Of a stretch of DNA of 64,000 nucleotides, positions 1 to 10,345 are shown in pieces. The stretch covers positions 15,221,501 to 15,285,500 of the forward strand of contig CP136896.1 of assembly GCA_034359265.1 (NCBI GenBank), in the 5' to 3' direction. Within the stretch, counting starts at the first letter, position 1. Every line of letters starts with the position of its first letter. The notes beneath the pieces were generated by a model. That model was not told the origin of the DNA and made no database searches. It worked only from the letters and a program-made list of their open reading frames with translations. The position numbers and the translations under genes are program-made. Source of the stretch: Canna indica. Its lineage: Eukaryota > Streptophyta > Magnoliopsida > Zingiberales > Cannaceae.

Positions 1-586
1 GGCGTACACTGGCCGGACACACTGTCCGGCCAATGTACAAGGTCCGGCGGCGGCCATCGGCCGACCGCCGCCGACCGAAACCCTATTTTTAGGGTTTTGG
101 TCGGATTTTCTACCGGCCGCAACGGGAAGAGACGGCAGCCGGAGGGCACATACCTGACAGTGTCGGCAGCAGCGGGAGGAGTCGTCGGCGTCGGCAGCAG
201 CGGCGAGAGGCAGGAGAGGAGCGGCGGCGGCAGCAGCGGGAGGAAGAAGGGGGGCGGGCGCGATCTGCGACCTATATAAACTTATCAGCAACTGCTCACT
301 CGCCCGTTAGAAAGCCGTTGCTGATAAGTTATCATCAGCAACGGCTCACTTGTCCGTTAGCAAGCCGTTGCTAATATATTATCATCTGCAACGGCTCACT
401 TGTTCGTTAGAAAGCCGTTGCTGATAATTAACATCATCAGCAACGGCTCGCATGTCCGTTAGAAAGCCGTTGCAGATACAACATATCTGCAACGGCTCGA
501 GCGGCCGTAAGAATGCCGTTGCAAATAGCAATGGCTTGAGCGGCCGTTGCTGATAGCCGTTGCTGAAGACCAAGTTTCTAGTAGTG
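1..586 (-). mobile_element. CACTA (En/Spm) transposon A, 5' part, cut by window edge
   Basis: The right edge reads TTTCTAGTAGTG, the inverse of the CACTACTAGAAA terminus found in four other copies here. From about 280 to 575 lie subterminal units pairing GCAACGGC with GCCGTTGC around short AT spacers. A reversed TATA box (273-280) and GC-rich leader match the 5' end of the complete copy at 8800, so this element points left and its body lies outside the window. The next three bases, CTA, are the likely target duplication. It sits inside the left LTR of the Copia element: LTR sequence resumes at 587 and aligns with position 6759 of the other LTR. No coding part is visible. Confidence 0.9.
273..280 (-). 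promoter_or_regulatory. TATA box of CACTA A
   Basis: TTTATATA on the minus strand lies just inside the subterminal repeats, at the same place as in copies B (9106) and C (59158). Its conservation across copies suggests it is the element's own promoter; activity is inferred. Confidence 0.55.
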
Positions 587-1680
587 CTAAGGGATACCTC
601 AACTAATCCTAGTAAGTTATGTTTACACAAGTGGCTTTACACCTTCACACCAAGGTAACCACTTAATTTCAAGACCTAACAATCTTAGGTCTTCACAGAC
701 ACAAATCCAAAGAAAATAATGTTCAAATAACAATTAAAATTACAATGAAAAGAGCTTAGAATAAAATCAATAATAAATGCTCTTTTTCAATCCTTGGAAC
801 CTCCAACTCGCCGAGTAGTAGAGCTCGAATCAAATCCCGAGTTGAGGAGCAGTTGGCGCTTGAAGAAGAACGTTGACGGAAGAGCAGAGCGCGCTGCAAT
901 CAATCTCTTGGAAGGCTTAAAACTCCCTTTTAATTGCTCAATAAAATATGTAAGAGTGGGAGCCAGAGTTGAATGAGTTATATGAATGATATATATAACC
1001 TCTCAAAGGAACGACAGCTCAACGGGCTAAAATCTAGCCGTTATAGTCGCTTGGTCGATTGGTCGATCGATCGACCGATCAACCGCTCAAGCGACCGCTG
1101 CCCAATGTCTCTGTGTGGTCGACCGACGGGTCGACCACCAGACGTAAATCTTGCGTTCCCATAATTCGGCCGACCGACACAGGTTGCTGCTTTAGCGATA
1201 CGCAGTTCGGTCGACCGACAAGGCTACTGCCCATTTCTGGCTTCGGTCGGTCGACCGAAGTAGCCCAATGCCTATTTTTACCCATCTTCGGTCGACCGAG
1301 ATATCTACTGCCATTTTACTAACCCTATTTGGTCGACCGAACATAGGCTGAACTTGATTTTTTCAGCCTTCTTCTTCTTCTACGCTTCGTTTTCGGGTTC
1401 CGCCTTTCAACGAGAGTCATCTTGGAGAGATTTCCATGTGATCTTTGAGCTCGTCCAATATGTCTTTGGTGCATACGTCGATCTTCAAGAGATTCCACGA
1501 TGAACCCGAGCGCGACGATCAATGTCCTTCCGATTTTCCGATTTCTTTCGATATTTTCGATCGAGGACAATGAACGCTAATCGATATGGAACTTGAAAGA
1601 TTTCTCAACGAAATATTAGTTCCATATTTGTTATCATCAAAACCGAGATTAAGACCAATGTTGAAAACCTAAAGCCAATA
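587..1680 (-). repeat. Copia 3' LTR (left copy), truncated by CACTA A
   Basis: This stretch aligns along its whole length with 6759-7845, starting at GGGATACCTC and ending CAATA against CAACA in the other copy. The first 377 bp of the LTR are missing because CACTA A inserted at CTA; the rest should lie left of the window. Differences between the LTRs are scattered, with most length change in the GTCGACC-rich block (1040-1340). Confidence 0.9.
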
Positions 1681-1694
1681 ATCTCTCCCTTTTT
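1681..1694 (-). other. Copia polypurine tract
   Basis: On the minus strand this reads AAAAAGGGAGAGAT and abuts the LTR end at 1680, where plus-strand priming is expected in LTR retrotransposons. Confidence 0.75.
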
Positions 1695-4600
1695 GATGAT
1701 GACAAACATCATTAAGAAAATATATACATTAAAGCATAGAGGATATCACCTAAGGGATTTCTCCCTCTATCAACATACATATCTATGAAAATAAACTTCT
1801 CATATCTATATGCATTGTCTTCTTATATTTTTCTCCTCTTTACCTATAATTTTCTCCCCATTTACTTATAATTTTCTCCCCTTTTTGACATCAATCAAAA
1901 AGGACAAGAAGGGTCAATCTAGTCAAAGGGATGAAAAACAAATATAATTTTTTTTCATGAAGTTGAGACTCTAAAGATTATTTTTCATGAAATATGAAAA
2001 TCTCAACCAAAGGGATGGAAAATAATATTTGATATGAAACAAAATCATACATGATATGTTCAAAACTAAATATTTGAATTCAAAATTAAATCATGTATGT
2101 TCTCAAGTATGAGTATTTTCGTGAATATTGATTCATTTTCATGACACTTTTAGATTGCATTCAAACTTTCAAAATACTAAGATAGGGTCATTTAAAGCAT
2201 GTATATCAAGTTTGAAGTGAAACTAATGTCATTTGATCCAAATATGAACTTAGCACGTTTTCATTTGAAATAAGCATGAAAATATGAAAGTGTTAAGTAT
2301 CAAGTTTTGTTATCTACTCATGTTTTCTCTATCTTAAGCATCTAGACATCAAACATGAGAGAATGTAAGTCTATGAATCAAATTTGGGCTTAAAATGAAA
2401 TTTCTAAGTCACTTTGTTGACTTAGGTCAACTTATACTTCAAGTTTTTTTAAAAAAAAAAATCAAACTTTTAAATCCATACAAAATCATATTTTCGACGA
2501 AATTTTTTTATACCAATTGTTGGACGAAATTTTTTTATACCAATTGTTGAATCAAATGAATGCATCAAGTTTGAGCTCAAAATGAATTTTCAAAGTTCAT
2601 TTTTCATCCTATATTGATTTTAATAAACAAATGAATATTTCTAGCTATCATCCAAGATATCAAAATCATTCCTAGAAATGATTTTACTCAAGAAATTGTG
2701 TGAATGATATTAAAAATGGAATCCAAATGGTATACATGAGTTTTCATTTGAAATTTTTGAAGAAAAATCAAAGTATCAGAAAGATTGATATTTCAAGAAG
2801 GATGATACTTTGTGTTTTCGAAATCTAACTTCAAAATTCCATTATAAATCAGATTCTTGATGAAACTTTTTAAAATTTTTACTGAAGAACCTAAATTTTT
2901 CAGTGAGGGTGCAATTTCAAGAATCAATTAAAAAGAATTTTTATATATTTCTCTAGAAATAACTGAAAATGCATACCAATTATTGGGTGAAATGACATTT
3001 TCTTAATTTTTAGTTATTCTTAAAACATGTTCAATTTTCATTCAAACTTTTATGACACCATAAAATGATCATGTAAAGAGTGTATGTCAAGTTTGGAATG
3101 AAAATTATATCCTAAAGTCGAGATATCAACCTAGCATGGTTTCATTCAAAACTAAGCTAGTTATAATGAAACTTGCTAAGTTTCAATCTTATCATTTACT
3201 CGTGATTTTTCAAACTTAAACCTATGGATACCTAAGATGAGTAAATCTAAACATGTTCCTCAAATATGGATTGAAAATGAGATCACTAAGTCACCTTGGT
3301 TAAAAAGAGGTAAGCATGAATTGACCTCTATGTCATTTTTCCATTCCATATGAATTTTTCACTCTAACTGCATGGAAACATGTCATATTTATTCCTAAAC
3401 ATGTTTATGAAGTTTGGACTTAAAATGAAGTGTCCAAGTCGATTTGTTGACTTGGGTCAAACTTTTTCAAGTTAAGTCATCTAATATGATCTAGTTATCA
3501 CATTTTTCATATACACATGAATTTTCATGATTAAACACCTTGAATCATATCATGTGTGTATCTAAATATGTTCATTAGGTGTTTACTCAAAATGAGGTCT
3601 CTAATAAAATTTTAACTTAGAGCAAATTTCATTCAATCAAGATATCTTGAAATTGCCTAAGTTATCAAAAAACTTTCTACTCATGAAAATTCAAACATTT
3701 ATCATGCAAAATCAATCATGAGTATATAGAGACATCATTAAAGCATGAATATTCAAGAATTACATTAAGATTTTGCAAAACTAAATCCATACCTCTTTCA
3801 ATAGAATTTTGTCAAACTTGTCATTTACTTTTTATTTTCTTTTAGATAGCATAGTCTTCAATGTTTACCACTTTTTTAACTTACAAGTAGGCTTTATTAG
3901 TATCAAAATGAATTTATATACCAACCAGCAAGCTAACATACTAGATAGCAAAGGTTCAATGTAAAGTTTCATTTAAAAACCTTAACATATGCTAGATAGT
4001 AGAGATTCATTTTAAGTGAATTTTCATGATATCAAAATGAATCAAATGGATCTTAAGATGTGAAACATTTGAGGAATAAGGTCCCTAAACATGTTTAATT
4101 AGTTTGGACTTAAAGGAATGTCTCTAATAGTGAGTATCAACCTAGAGCAAGTTTCATTCAATGAAATTTGCCTAAGTACTAAAATTCTATCTATCCATGA
4201 AAATTCAAGGGTTTATCATGCAATTCTAATCATGAGTATTGAGACATTATTTAAGCTTAAGCATTGAGGTATAACACTAAGATTTTAAATTTATCAAAGT
4301 TATATCTTATTCATGATAATTTGCCAAACTAATCTTTTTCTTCCTAATTAGCCTTCCTAAAATACTTATAACTTGCAAGTAAGCTACACTAATATTTTAG
4401 AGAAAATATAGCTACTTAGCAAGTTAACCAAACCAAAAAAGCAAAGAGAAGCATCAAATATCATTATAAAAGTTCACTTTGCTATATAGTTTCAAATCCA
4501 TTTTAAAATATGTTATCATGAATCCAAAACGAATCGAGAGATCTTAAAATATAAAATTTTCAAACATAAGATCTCCAATCCTTCCTATTGGTTAAAAACC

Positions 4601-4911
4601 GAAAGACCACAATGAGCTTACGATTTAAAACCGCAAGGTCGCATGAGCCCATTACAGGCTACATAGGTCTCCGAGGAGACCGGGAAATCAAAATTAAAAA
4701 TCATTTTATAAAACGAATCAAGAGTGAAAAATATACTAACATTAAGCATGAATCAAAACTCCAACTATAATTTAAGCAAGTGAGTATAGGAGATGATACC
4801 AAAGACTTTGATGCCAATTTTCATACCTATGGCATCATTATGGTTTGAAGTTGCAACCAAAGGATGAATCTTCACTTAAGTCCATGGTCAACTTCAACTC
4901 TTCACTTCTCT
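1695..4911 (-). other. Non-coding internal region of the Copia element
   Basis: About 3.2 kb of AT-rich DNA with no open frame resembling pol or env. It is full of loosely repeated phrases around CATGAAAAT, TTTGGACTTAAAATGA and CTAAACATG, suggesting old internal duplication. A perfect short tandem duplication of about 26 bp (TTTTTTTATACCAATTGTTG with flanks) lies at 2495-2555. I see no gene in it. Confidence 0.6.
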
Positions 4912-6314
4912 TTATCCTTGTGTGGTAACTCCCCCTACAAGAGAGCAAGAAACCTTTGGTACCCAAATGGCTTTGGATCCTTGGGGGTTAGTGGGCTTAG
5001 GTACCCAAAGTGTCTTAACAACACTAGGGTTCACTTTAAAAGCACAATCATAAATTGCATGCCCATACATGCCACAACAAAAGCAATGACCATGGAATTC
5101 TTTCTTTTTACCATGGACATGAGGTTTATCATTAGAATATTTGACATGTGAACTATGATGAACATGAGCATTCTTAAAGGAAACAATTTTCTTTTGAACA
5201 TGAGGTTTAATGTTAGAATGCTTGACATGAGAAGCATGATGTGCATAAGCATTCTTGAAAGAAACATTTGTATTTCTACAATTCTTAAAGGATGAATTAC
5301 TAGATAGATTATTAACTTTCTTACTTAGAAAAATAACCTCATTTTTCAAGTCGTCATGGATTTATGAATAACATGCAATTGAGTTTTCAACATGCTATTT
5401 TCATTCTTTAAGATGTCATTTTTTGTTTTCAAATCCTTAGTGTTAACACTTAAGGTATCATGGCATGGATTGGAGACACTAATTTTTAGCTTCTCATTTT
5501 CTAATTTTACATCATGTAATTGAGAGCTAAGACTTAAGTTTTCTTTCTTCAATTTTTTGTTTTCTTTATCTTTTCTAACAAGCAAGGCATACATGCTTTT
5601 ATATTCATCAATTAATTCATCATAAAGAAAATCATGAGAACTAGATGAATTAATACTATCATTTTTGTTATCATGACTAGAGGAAGAAGAGTGTACCTCA
5701 TCATTAGCATCTATGAGGCAAACTTTTGAAGTGACTTCATAGTCATGGCAAGAGGATGCTTCATTTGAATAAGATGATGATGTGAAAGCATTTGACCTCT
5801 TCCTTGCCTTATTCTTCATGGAAGGGCAATTTTTCTTCACATGCCCATTTTCCTTGCATGCATGACACACTACTTTTCTTTTTTGGTTCTTGGAGCTACT
5901 CCTTTGACTAGAAGAGCTATGGGCATCAAAACAAAGATTAGTGGTAGGTGAATGACCATTGTCATCACTACCTTCATTAGAAGTGCTAATCTCTTCGGTC
6001 TTGGCATAATCATATAACATGTTTAGAGTTGCCCAGATATCAAAAGCCGAAGTACAATGCATGATCTTTTCAAAGATATAATTGTCACAAGAACAATATA
6101 TGCAATTTGTTGCCTTAGCATTTAATTCAAACCTATTAATTTGTTCTTGTGTCCATGCATCCATGTTTTTCTTAGGTTCAATATATTTGATTTTTACCAT
6201 GTTAAAAATACCTAAACCTTGAGTCTTTGGGAAAGTATAAATTCTACTCTTCCAAAGACCAAAGTTAGACTCATCGAACTTAGGTGGTGAAGATGATACC
6301 CACTCTAGTGTCAT
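4912..6314 (-). pseudogene. Copia gag (UBN2-type, two zinc knuckles), frameshifted
   Basis: Two overlapping minus-strand frames make one gag. The first (6314-5346, 322 aa) begins MTLEWVSSSPPKFDESNFGL, the usual Copia gag opening, and carries a CX2CX4HX4C zinc knuckle (CHACKENGHVKKNC) followed by basic and serine-rich stretches and a coiled-coil-like Lys/Glu/Leu segment. It stops at 5346, while the sense continues one frame over from 5349 (DLKNEVIFLSKK) to a second knuckle, CCGMYGHAIYDC, and a WVPK motif seen in Sirevirus-like gags. A single-base indel near 5350 explains the break. The product would package element RNA. No pol follows. Confidence 0.82.
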
Positions 6315-6362
6315 TTTAAGATCGAGAAACGATGTAGAGGAGATGGTGAAATCTCAATCTAC

Positions 6363-6379
6363 GATCCGCTCTAATACCA
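6363..6379 (-). other. Copia primer-binding site (initiator tRNA-Met type)
   Basis: The minus strand reads TGGTATTAGAGCGGATC directly inside the 5' LTR, one mismatch from the common TGGTATCAGAGC site complementary to initiator methionine tRNA. It fixes the element's orientation as minus. Confidence 0.85.
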
Positions 6380-6381
6380 AA

Positions 6382-7845
6382 TGTTGTACAAATGACAACA
6401 CTAGAGGGGGGGGGGGGTGAATAGTGTGTTATCTAATTAATTATCCTAATTCCGATTTTATTCGTTTCTCAAATCGTTTAGGCAAGTTTCAATTATGCGA
6501 TTAAATACGGAAGCAAGATAAAATAATTAAGCACAAATAAAGTATCAATGCAAACACACAAATTTATAGTGGTTCGGCCCCAACGCCTACTCCACTACCT
6601 AAGCACCCTGCTTAGGATTTTCAATCTAGGTTTACTAGATTAATTCTTGTTTCCCTTACAATGAGGACTTTGACTCGAAGAGTCGCACTCTCGACCTAAG
6701 GCACTTCCACACTCAGAAGTCTCTGCCTTCTTACTGAGAGCACTCTTCCACCTCAACCCTGAGGGATACCTCAACTAATCCTAGTAAGTTATGCTTACAC
6801 AAGTGGCTTTACATCTTCACACCAAGGTAATCACTTAATTTCAAGACCTAACAATCCTAAGTCTTCATAGACACAAATCCAAAGAAAACAATGTTCAAAT
6901 AACAATTAAAATTACAATGAAAAAAGCTTAGAATAAAATCAATAATAAATGCTATTTTCCAATCCTTGGAACCTCCAACTCGTCGACTAGTAGAGCTCGA
7001 ACCAAATCCCGAGTTGAGGAGCAGTTGGCGCTTGAAGAAGAACGTTGACGGAAGAGCAGAGCGCGCTGCAATCAATCTCTTGGAAGGCTTAAAAACTCTC
7101 TTTTAATTGCTCAATAAAATCTGTAAGAGTGGGATCCAGAGTTGAATGAGTTATATGAATGATATATATAACCTCTCAAAGGAACGACAGCTCAACGGGC
7201 TAAAATCTAGCCGTTACAGCCGCTTGGTCGATTGGTCGATCGATCGACCGATCGATCGCTCAAGCGACCACTACCCAATGTCTCTGTGCAGTCGACCGAC
7301 GGGTCGACCGCCAGATGCAAATCTTGCGTTCCCACAATCCGATCGATCGATCGGTCGACCGACGCAGGTTGCTGCTTTGGCGATACACAGTTCGATTGAC
7401 CGATCAATCAATCGACAAGGCTACTGCCTATTTCTGGCTTCGGTCGATCGATCGGGCGGTCGACCGAGATGGCTACTGCCATTTTACTAACCCTATTCGG
7501 TCGACCGAACATAGGCTGAACTTGATTTTTTCAGCCTTCTTCTTCCGCGCTTTATTTTTGGGTTCCGCCTTTCAACGAGCGTCATCTTGGAGAGCTTTCC
7601 ATGTGATCTTTGAGCTCGTCCAATACGTTTTTGGTGCATACGTTGATCTTCGAGAGATTCCACGATGAACCCAAGCGTGCCGATCAATGTCCTTTTGATT
7701 TTCTAATTTCATCCGATATTTTTGATCGAGGACATCGAACGCTAATCGATATGGAACCTGAAAGATTTCTCAACGAAATATTAGTTCCATATTTGTTATC
7801 ATCAAAACTGAGATTAAGACTGAGGTTGAAAACCTAATGCCAACA
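6382..7845 (-). repeat. Copia 5' LTR (right copy, complete, 1464 bp)
   Basis: It starts TGTTG and ends CAACA, the inverted-repeat ends of an LTR, and matches 587-1680. It carries a run of 12 G near 6407 in the CTAGAGG...TGAATAG motif common in plant Copia LTRs. Its centre (7225-7510) is crowded with palindromes built from GGTCGACC and CGATCGATCG. Confidence 0.9.
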
Positions 7846-8240
7846 GTTGAAGGCATGAGAGCCTGAGGTCTCCAAGGGAACTGAGGCCGTAATTAGTTGC
7901 GTTGAGGCCGATGACCGCGCTTGGGATCAAGTCGAGCTCGTCGAGGAGTGTAAGGCAAGACTGCGCTTAGGGTCGTTGAGGGCATGGGAGCCCGAGGTCT
8001 TCAAGGGCATTGAGGTCATAAGTAGTGGTGCTAAGGCCGAGGACCACGTTTGGGATCAAGTCGACCTCTCCAAGGAGCATAAGGCAAGATCGCGCTTGGG
8101 ATTGTTGAGAGTGTGGGAGCCCAAGGTCTTCAAGGGCACTGAGACCGAGTGGCTCTGAGGCCGAGAACCACGTTTGGGATCAAGCCGAGCTCACCGAGGA
8201 GCGTAAGGCAGGACCACGCTTGTGGTCGTTGAGGGGCGAC
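7846..8240. repeat. Tandem repeat, about 129 bp x 3 units
   Basis: Units start at about 7846, 7975 and 8104 with a partial fourth at 8226. Each runs from GTTGAGGGCATGGGAGCC through GAGGTCTTCAAGGGCA to GGATCAAGTCGAGCTC and AAGGCAAGA. It is GC-rich, unlike its surroundings. It lies between the Copia right LTR and the Gypsy remnant and may belong to the Gypsy element's downstream region. Confidence 0.85.
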
Positions 8241-8510
8241 AATGCTTTTATCACGAATCACGAGGCATTCGCTCGGACGGCGAGATGGCCATGTATTTCC
8301 TGGATGCACATGCATTGATGTGAAAGAAATAATCTTTATTAATATGGAAAATAAATTATTGATATAGTGGAGTTTTCCTGAGTGAGGTGCTCGGTTCGAG
8401 CATGGTTACGCTCTGCTAGGGCGGAGAAAGGAAGGAAGAACAGGAACCCGGTTGCCGTCCATTGGTGGACGGGAGAGGGCAAGCCATTTCAGGCCTAGCT
8501 GAACTCTGAT

Positions 8511-8796
8511 TCATGTCCTTACCCTAAGTGGCACACGATTTTTAAGTTGCGCTCGGTTGGAGGTCCCTGTTGATTGTTCGCCAAGGGATGTCGAGAGCGT
8601 TTGGTGGAGTGGAGTGTCTGGCTCTTTCCTCGGCTTGGTCATGTTTTGTCTAAGGCATTCATTGTAGCATCGACTGGCTTCCTTCTGGTCAGCATGGAGC
8701 ACACCCACTTATGTTTTGAAATAGGGGATTTCAACGTCAGGTGGGGGAGGGGGAGGTTGATACGATGGCCCCTAAACTATTGAGTGAAGGTCGTCC
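8511..8796 (-). pseudogene. Gypsy protease C-terminus and linker, left half
   Basis: The minus strand gives GRPSLNSLGAIVST just before the CACTA insertion, matching the conserved GRPxLxxLxAVxST end of Gypsy aspartic proteases. It is followed by a KFPI segment and GVLHADQKEASRCYNECL, which matches the usual protease/RT linker (G-DQ-EAR-CY). The upstream half of the sentence (VIDVHSPYHMIL) lies on the other side of CACTA B at 12495-12540. Confidence 0.72.
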
Positions 8797-8819
8797 CAAC
8801 ACTACTAGAAACTTGGTCT

Positions 8820-9105
8820 TCAGCAACGGCTATCAGCAACGGCCGCTCAAGCCGTTGCTATTTGCAACGGCATTCTTACGGCCGCCCGAGCCGTTGCAGA
8901 TACTTGTATCTGCAATGGCGTTCTAACGGACACCCGAGCCGTTGCGGATTATTTTAATTATCCGCAACGGCTTTCTGACGGAAAGGCGAGCCGTTGCTGA
9001 TATTTTAATTATCAGCAACGGCTTTCTAACGGACAAGTGAACCGTTGCTGATGATAACTTATCAGCAACGGCTTTCTAACGGGCGAGTGAGCCGTTGCTG
9101 ATAAG
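8820..9105. repeat. 5' subterminal repeats of CACTA B
   Basis: About six units of the form GCAACGGC, TTTCTAACGG, short spacer, GCCGTTGC, each able to form a hairpin and joined by AT-rich links. In En/Spm-type elements subterminal repeats bind the element's regulatory protein; that role here is inferred. Confidence 0.85.
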
Positions 9106-9113
9106 TTTATATA
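9106..9113 (+). promoter_or_regulatory. TATA box of CACTA B
   Basis: TTTATATA follows the subterminal array and precedes the leader ending CTTGTTCAG/GTATG at about 9240-9254. The same arrangement recurs in copies A and C. Confidence 0.6.
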
Positions 9114-9558
9114 GGGCACCGGTCGCGCCCGACCCTTCTTCCTCCCGCTGCTGCCGCCGTCGCTGCTGCTCTCGACTCTCGCCGCCGCTGCCGCTGCTGC
9201 CGACGCCGACGACGCCTCTTCCTCCTCCCGCTGCTGCCGACTTGTTCAGGTATGCCTCGTCGGCCGGCCGTCTCTTCCCGTTGCGGTCGGCGGGAATCAA
9301 TCCGACCAAAACCCTATTTCTAGGGTTTCGGCCGGCGGCGGTCGGCCGATGGCCGCCGCCGGACCTTGTACAGTGGCCGGACAGTGTGTCCGGCCACTGT
9401 ACGCCGGCGCCGGAGGGTGGACTCCGGCGCCGGAATTTATAATTATATATATTTTTTATATTGTTTTATAATTGTTAATTAATTGTTTTATAATTGTTAA
9501 TTAATTGTTTATATTAATTGTTTAATTTGTTAGATTAATTATTAGGGTTTAGATTAAT

Positions 9559-9850
9559 TTCGGACGCGCGCCGAAATTGTCCACTTCGGACGTGCGCCGG
9601 AATCGTCCACTTCGGACGCGCTCCGGTATCGTCCACTTCGGACGCGCGCCGGAATCGTCCACTTCGGACTCACGCCGGAATCGTCCAATTCGGACTCGCA
9701 CCGGAATCGTCCACTTCGGACGCGCGCCGGAATCGTCCAATTCGGACTCGCGCCGGAATCGTCCACTTCGGACGCGTGCCGGAATCATCCACTTCGGACG
9801 CACGCCGGAATCGTCCACTTCGGACGCGCGCCGAAATCGTCCAATATGGA
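9559..9850. repeat. 26-bp minisatellite, about 11 units
   Basis: TTCGGA recurs every 26 bp at 9559, 9585, 9611, 9637 and onwards. The unit is close to TTCGGACGCGCGCCGGAATC plus GTCCAC, with GCG/CTC variants alternating. Open frames across it on both strands are by-products of 3 x 26 = 78 bp periodicity, not genes. Confidence 0.92.
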
Positions 9851-10180
9851 CTCGAACTGTCTCGAAACATTTAGAAAATAATCATCCATCCGACGAGTTG
9901 ATATGTTTCACGTACGCATCGACGAGTCGGATATGATTTAGCAAAACCTTAGATCCGTTCGGGGATTGTATGTTCGTGTAAAAGAAGTAGATGATCTTTT
10001 ATACGACGTACAATTCTTGAATTATCCCTGATTGGACAATTTGGGAATATAGTTATTTGTACTGCACTTACGTTTTTATTTTAACTGTTAACTAATTATT
10101 CTAAATTTCGGCAACATCTCTCTTGTTCTCCGATACGCACCCAGATGATATGCGTATTCGGAGAACTGTAGGGAGATGCT

Positions 10181-10270
10181 GGAGATGAAGAAGATGAAGA
10201 AGAGGAAGAAGAGGAAGAAGAGGAAGAAGAAGAAGAATTCGAAGACTATTATTCAGATGATGAAGAATAA
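10181..10270 (+). pseudogene. TNP2 transposase acidic C-terminal tail (remnant)
   Basis: The frame reads GDEEDEEEE, a long Glu run, then FEDYYSDDEE and a stop at 10268. The same ending (EDYYSNDEE stop) closes the longer TNP2 tail of copy E at 63645, so this is the last piece of the main CACTA transposase after internal deletion. The roughly 300 bp before it (9860-10180) are unrecognisable. Confidence 0.75.
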
Positions 10271-10345
10271 TTGTAAAGTATATATTTTATTAAATATATC
10301 TCTACTATTTATACAATAATCTGATTATATGTCTGTTCGACAGAT

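Larger units (their letters stand above)
587..7845 (-). mobile_element. Copia LTR retrotransposon, gag-only, transcribed leftward
   Basis: Two long direct repeats (587-1680 and 6382-7845) flank an internal region with, on the minus strand and in order, a tRNA-iMet-type primer site, a broken gag and about 3.2 kb without recognisable coding, ending in a polypurine tract. No protease, integrase, reverse transcriptase or RNase H was found, so it would depend on proteins supplied in trans. The palindrome-rich LTRs and gag style suggest a Sirevirus-like lineage; this is inference. The left LTR is interrupted by CACTA A. The right boundary falls exactly on a 129-bp tandem repeat, so the element appears inserted into that array. 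Confidence 0.88.

Noticed and set aside
1040..1345. Dense GTCGACC palindromes considered as a recombination or partition site
   Set aside because: They occur in both LTRs of a retrotransposon, so LTR content is the simpler explanation.
4912..5267. Two minus-strand frames over the same stretch taken as separate genes
   Set aside because: Only the 145-codon frame carries the zinc knuckle; the other (5031-5267) is its shadow.
7846..8240. Evenly spaced repeats considered as a CRISPR-like array
   Set aside because: Units are contiguous 129-bp tandem copies without unique spacers, and the DNA is plant nuclear.
8797..8799. CAA next to CACTA B dismissed at first as chance
   Set aside because: The doubt was rejected: the same CAA follows the other end and the Gypsy protease frame resumes there, so it is a true target duplication.
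9549..9936. Several overlapping open frames on both strands with 26-residue periodicity
   Set aside because: They arise from the 26-bp minisatellite (78 bp = 26 codons) and have no start context, homology or splice partners.
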